Shown here: positions 4,790 through 6,751 of the stretch, piece by piece
Position numbering within the stretch: position 1 is the first letter of the stretch
Layout: the number at the start of each line of letters is the position of its first letter
Origin: Chloroflexota bacterium
GTDB taxonomy: Bacteria; Chloroflexota; Dehalococcoidia; GIF9; UBA5629
Direction of reading: 5' to 3'
Assembly (NCBI GenBank): GCA_016875975.1
Contig: VGOF01000080.1
Location: 1-6,751 of the forward strand
Length of the DNA stretch: 6,751 nt
Translations under genes and position numbers: made by a program
Notes under the pieces: generated by a model
What the model was told of the DNA's origin: nothing
What the model saw: the letters and a program-made list of their open reading frames with translations, nothing else
Database searches by the model: none

Positions 4790-6310
4790 CTAATTCTTAC
4801 TGAAAGCCAAGGCTAAGTTGACCAAAGTCCGAACGCCGACACCAGTGGCACCTTTCACCAGATAGCCACGATCCTTATCAGCCATAAAAGTACCGGCAAT
4901 ATCAATGTGCGCCCACGGCTTGTCTCCCACAAATTCAGACAGAAACTGTGCTGCAGTGATGGCACCACCCCACCTGCCACCTGAGTTCTTTATATCCGCC
5001 ACATCGCTTTTGTTCAACTCCTTATACTCTTCATCCATAGGCATCTGCCACAATCGCTCGCCAGCTCCAGTGCCAGCTTCAACAAGCTTGTTCATAAGTT
5101 CCTGATTGTTGCCAAATAGCCCACTGCGAAAGCTCCCCAGCGCTACATGGCAAGCACCAGTCAAAGTTGCCACATCTATCACTGGCGATAATCCTTGCTT
5201 CACTGCATAACCCAGAGCGTCAGCCAAAATCAATCGCCCCTCAGCATCGGTGTTCACCACCTCTATGGTTTTACCATTCATCGCCCTCAGAATGTCGCCA
5301 GGCTTGGTGGCATCACCACTGGGCAGATTCTCTGTAGCCGGAACCACACCGCTAACATTAATCTTAGGCTTCAATCGAGCGATAGCACTCATGGCCGCCA
5401 GCACTGCCGCAGCCCCCGACATATCGCCTTTCATTTCCCACATATTGTCCGATGGCTTTAACGATATACCACCAGAATCAAAAGTAATACCCTTACCCAC
5501 AAGGCCCAGTGTATCAGGTGAGCCTTTGTCACCCTTGTAGCTAATCACAATCAGCTTCGGAGGCTGGCAGCTTCCCCGAGCCACACCTAACAGTGCACCC
5601 ATCCCTTCCTTCTCCATCCGCTCCCTGTCCAGCACAACCAAGCCAAGCCGGTATGTCTCGGCCACCTGTTCCGCAGCCTTCGCCAAATCGCTAGGGGTCA
5701 TCATATTAGCCGGCTCGTTTACCAGGTTGCGAGCCAAATTAGTAGCCTCAGCCAGAATTCTGCCCCTCCCCACACCTTTATCGAGCGCCTCTGCCTTCGC
5801 TTTATCCCTCTCCACTATTATTAACTCCTCCACATCATGATTCTCCGGCTCCTTGCTGATATGTTTGCGAAAGCGGTAGAGACCGAGTATACTGCCCTCT
5901 ACTATCATTTGGGCCAACGCATCAGGCTCAAATCCTCCAGCACCGGCACCGTGCACAATGGTAGCAATGCGACGGCAATTCAATCTCCGCAACACTCGGC
6001 AGAATTCCCCAGCTAGGCCACGGACTTTGTCCGGAGTCAGCTCCTTCTGTTTGCCCAGCCCAGCAACTGCCACTATACGTGCTGGAACTCTGCCTAAGCT
6101 ATGAACAATGGCTACTTCGTTAAGCTTCCCTTTCATCTCGCCATGTTCAATGAGCTTGGTAATTGCCCCATCAAGCGCCTTGTCCACAACAGCCGTGGCC
6201 CCACCAGGACGTTCTACACCTTCAAAAAGGTTGACCACAACCGCATCGGCTTCGATAGAACTGATGTCACCCACTTTGATAACAATATTCAAATTCGCCT
6301 CCTCTGACAT
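4790..6310 (-). CDS. pepA: Leucyl aminopeptidase (M17 family, PepA type)
   Basis: This cytosolic metallo-exopeptidase removes N-terminal residues, preferably leucine, from peptides and normally forms a hexamer with two metal ions per active site. From the ATG at 6310 it has 506 residues, the normal size. The N-terminal macro-like domain starts with GDISSIEADAVVVNLFEG (14-31). The catalytic domain carries GKGITFDSGG (272-281), MKGDMSGAAAV (293-303) and the family signature NTDAEGRL (353-360). Metal ligands would be K273, D278, D296, D355 and E357, and catalytic residues K285 and R359; these equal the E. coli PepA positions shifted by three. An in-frame ATG at 6364 would add 18 residues (beginning MVWGLGVDKW). 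I prefer 6310 because homologues begin close to the GDI block; neither start has a good ribosome site. The gene lies between a P-loop kinase and the MBL hydrolase on the same strand. Two tiny hairpins (6369-6390) lie just upstream. Confidence 0.94.
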   Translation of the reverse strand: MSEEANLNIVIKVGDISSIEADAVVVNLFEGVERPGGATAVVDKALDGAITKLIEHGEMKGKLNEVAIVHSLGRVPARIVAVAGLGKQKELTPDKVRGLAGEFCRVLRRLNCRRIATIVHGAGAGGFEPDALAQMIVEGSILGLYRFRKHISKEPENHDVEELIIVERDKAKAEALDKGVGRGRILAEATNLARNLVNEPANMMTPSDLAKAAEQVAETYRLGLVVLDRERMEKEGMGALLGVARGSCQPPKLIVISYKGDKGSPDTLGLVGKGITFDSGGISLKPSDNMWEMKGDMSGAAAVLAAMSAIARLKPKINVSGVVPATENLPSGDATKPGDILRAMNGKTIEVVNTDAEGRLILADALGYAVKQGLSPVIDVATLTGACHVALGSFRSGLFGNNQELMNKLVEAGTGAGERLWQMPMDEEYKELNKSDVADIKNSGGRWGGAITAAQFLSEFVGDKPWAHIDIAGTFMADKDRGYLVKGATGVGVRTLVNLALAFSKN

Positions 6311-6393
6311 GCGGTCTATGTGCCCTACAATTCGCCATTTATCCACTCCCAACCCCCACACCATTTTACGCTATTGAGCGCACCCTGTGCATT

Positions 6394-6750
6394 CTATCGA
6401 TTTATCAGGCGTATTACCTTGTCGATGACCAGCGCAATATCCCGCGAGGTGTCCACCACCAGGTGATTCCTCCGTATTCTATCCACCCTGGACTGCATAC
6501 GCCTGTAGATTTCCCGATCAGCATCCGATTTGTCCTCTGGGTGAATACCCCTGTCCCGCACCTCAAGACGCTCATACACCAGTTCGGAAGGCGCTTCAAC
6601 ACGTACCAATACCAGCTTTGCCTTGGTTCTACTGCTGATAGCATATAGATGTTCGCGATGATACTCGGAAAGGTTGGTAGCATCGAGGATAACAGATATA
6701 CCATCCTGCAAAAGTTGCCCTATCAGCGCATGGCAAGCATCAAAAAGGCG
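6394..6750 (-). CDS. AAA_33/zeta-toxin-like P-loop kinase, C-terminal part
   Basis: The frame is open from the right window edge to the TAG at 6396-6394 and gives 118 residues. The N-terminus with the Walker A P-loop is outside the window, so this is a partial gene; the in-frame TTG at 6711 is not a real start. Visible features are a hydrophobic strand ending in DATN (SVILDATNL, the second acidic motif of AAA_33 kinases), then KLVLVRVEAP, an ERLEVRDRG lid region with arginines, and a QSRVDRIRRN helix. The last block, HLVVDTSRDI, is a typical closing strand. Such proteins phosphorylate small molecules or peptides, or act as predicted kinases fused to an aminoglycoside phosphotransferase domain; which applies is not visible. 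It is followed by pepA, with 83 bp (29 bp if pepA starts at 6364) between them, so co-transcription is possible. Confidence 0.8.
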   Translation of the reverse strand, partial: RLFDACHALIGQLLQDGISVILDATNLSEYHREHLYAISSRTKAKLVLVRVEAPSELVYERLEVRDRGIHPEDKSDADREIYRRMQSRVDRIRRNHLVVDTSRDIALVIDKVIRLINR

Positions 6751-6751
6751 C

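Noticed and set aside
6369..6396. Two tiny hairpins and a TAGAAT box (6396-6391, minus strand) as a separate pepA promoter or terminator
   Set aside because: No -35 hexamer stands at 16-18 bp, the stems are 4 bp, and no T-run follows.

Overview
The window looks bacterial. It has sigma-70-type promoters, Shine-Dalgarno sites, a tRNA-Gln with the U1-A72 pair of bacterial glutamine tRNAs, RNase III and an M17 leucyl aminopeptidase. The gene set (a four-helix small membrane protein, a tiny Cys/Trp-rich protein, a UPF0173-type metallo-hydrolase and PepA) would suit a Chloroflexota/Dehalococcoidia-like genome. That placement is an impression from protein style and I hold it with low confidence.

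Left part (1-1815), accessory in character. A gene running off the left edge (2-544, minus) encodes an AlbA_2/Schlafen-type domain protein. Upstream of it on the same strand is a stand-alone Nmad3-like protein (766-1485, minus), a family predicted to be linked to DNA base modification. Between them is a palindrome followed by a T-rich tract, which may be a terminator or an operator. A stretch without genes (1486-1815) follows; it holds the promoter of the Nmad3-like gene and a degenerate copy of a tRNA T-arm.

Boundary (1816-1989). A complete tRNA-Gln(CUG) lies on the minus strand, with its 3' end facing the accessory genes. Because a T-arm-like repeat lies 90 bp beyond it, the tRNA could be an integration site and the left part the end of a genomic island. 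No integrase is visible, so this is inference.

Right part (1989-6751), housekeeping in character. On the plus strand are a DUF3147/GlpM-like membrane protein and, 54 bp downstream, a previously easy-to-miss 49-residue CxxC protein (2379-2528). A nitroreductase (minus) converges on them. It is divergent from rnc (plus), whose promoter overlaps a spurious TTG start. rnc converges on a three-gene minus-strand cluster read from right to left: a P-loop kinase truncated by the window edge, the leucyl aminopeptidase pepA, and an MBL-fold hydrolase only 10 bp after pepA.

I found no CRISPR array, insertion sequence or rRNA. The most novel-looking material is the tRNA-adjacent AlbA_2/Nmad3 pair and the small Cys/Trp protein.
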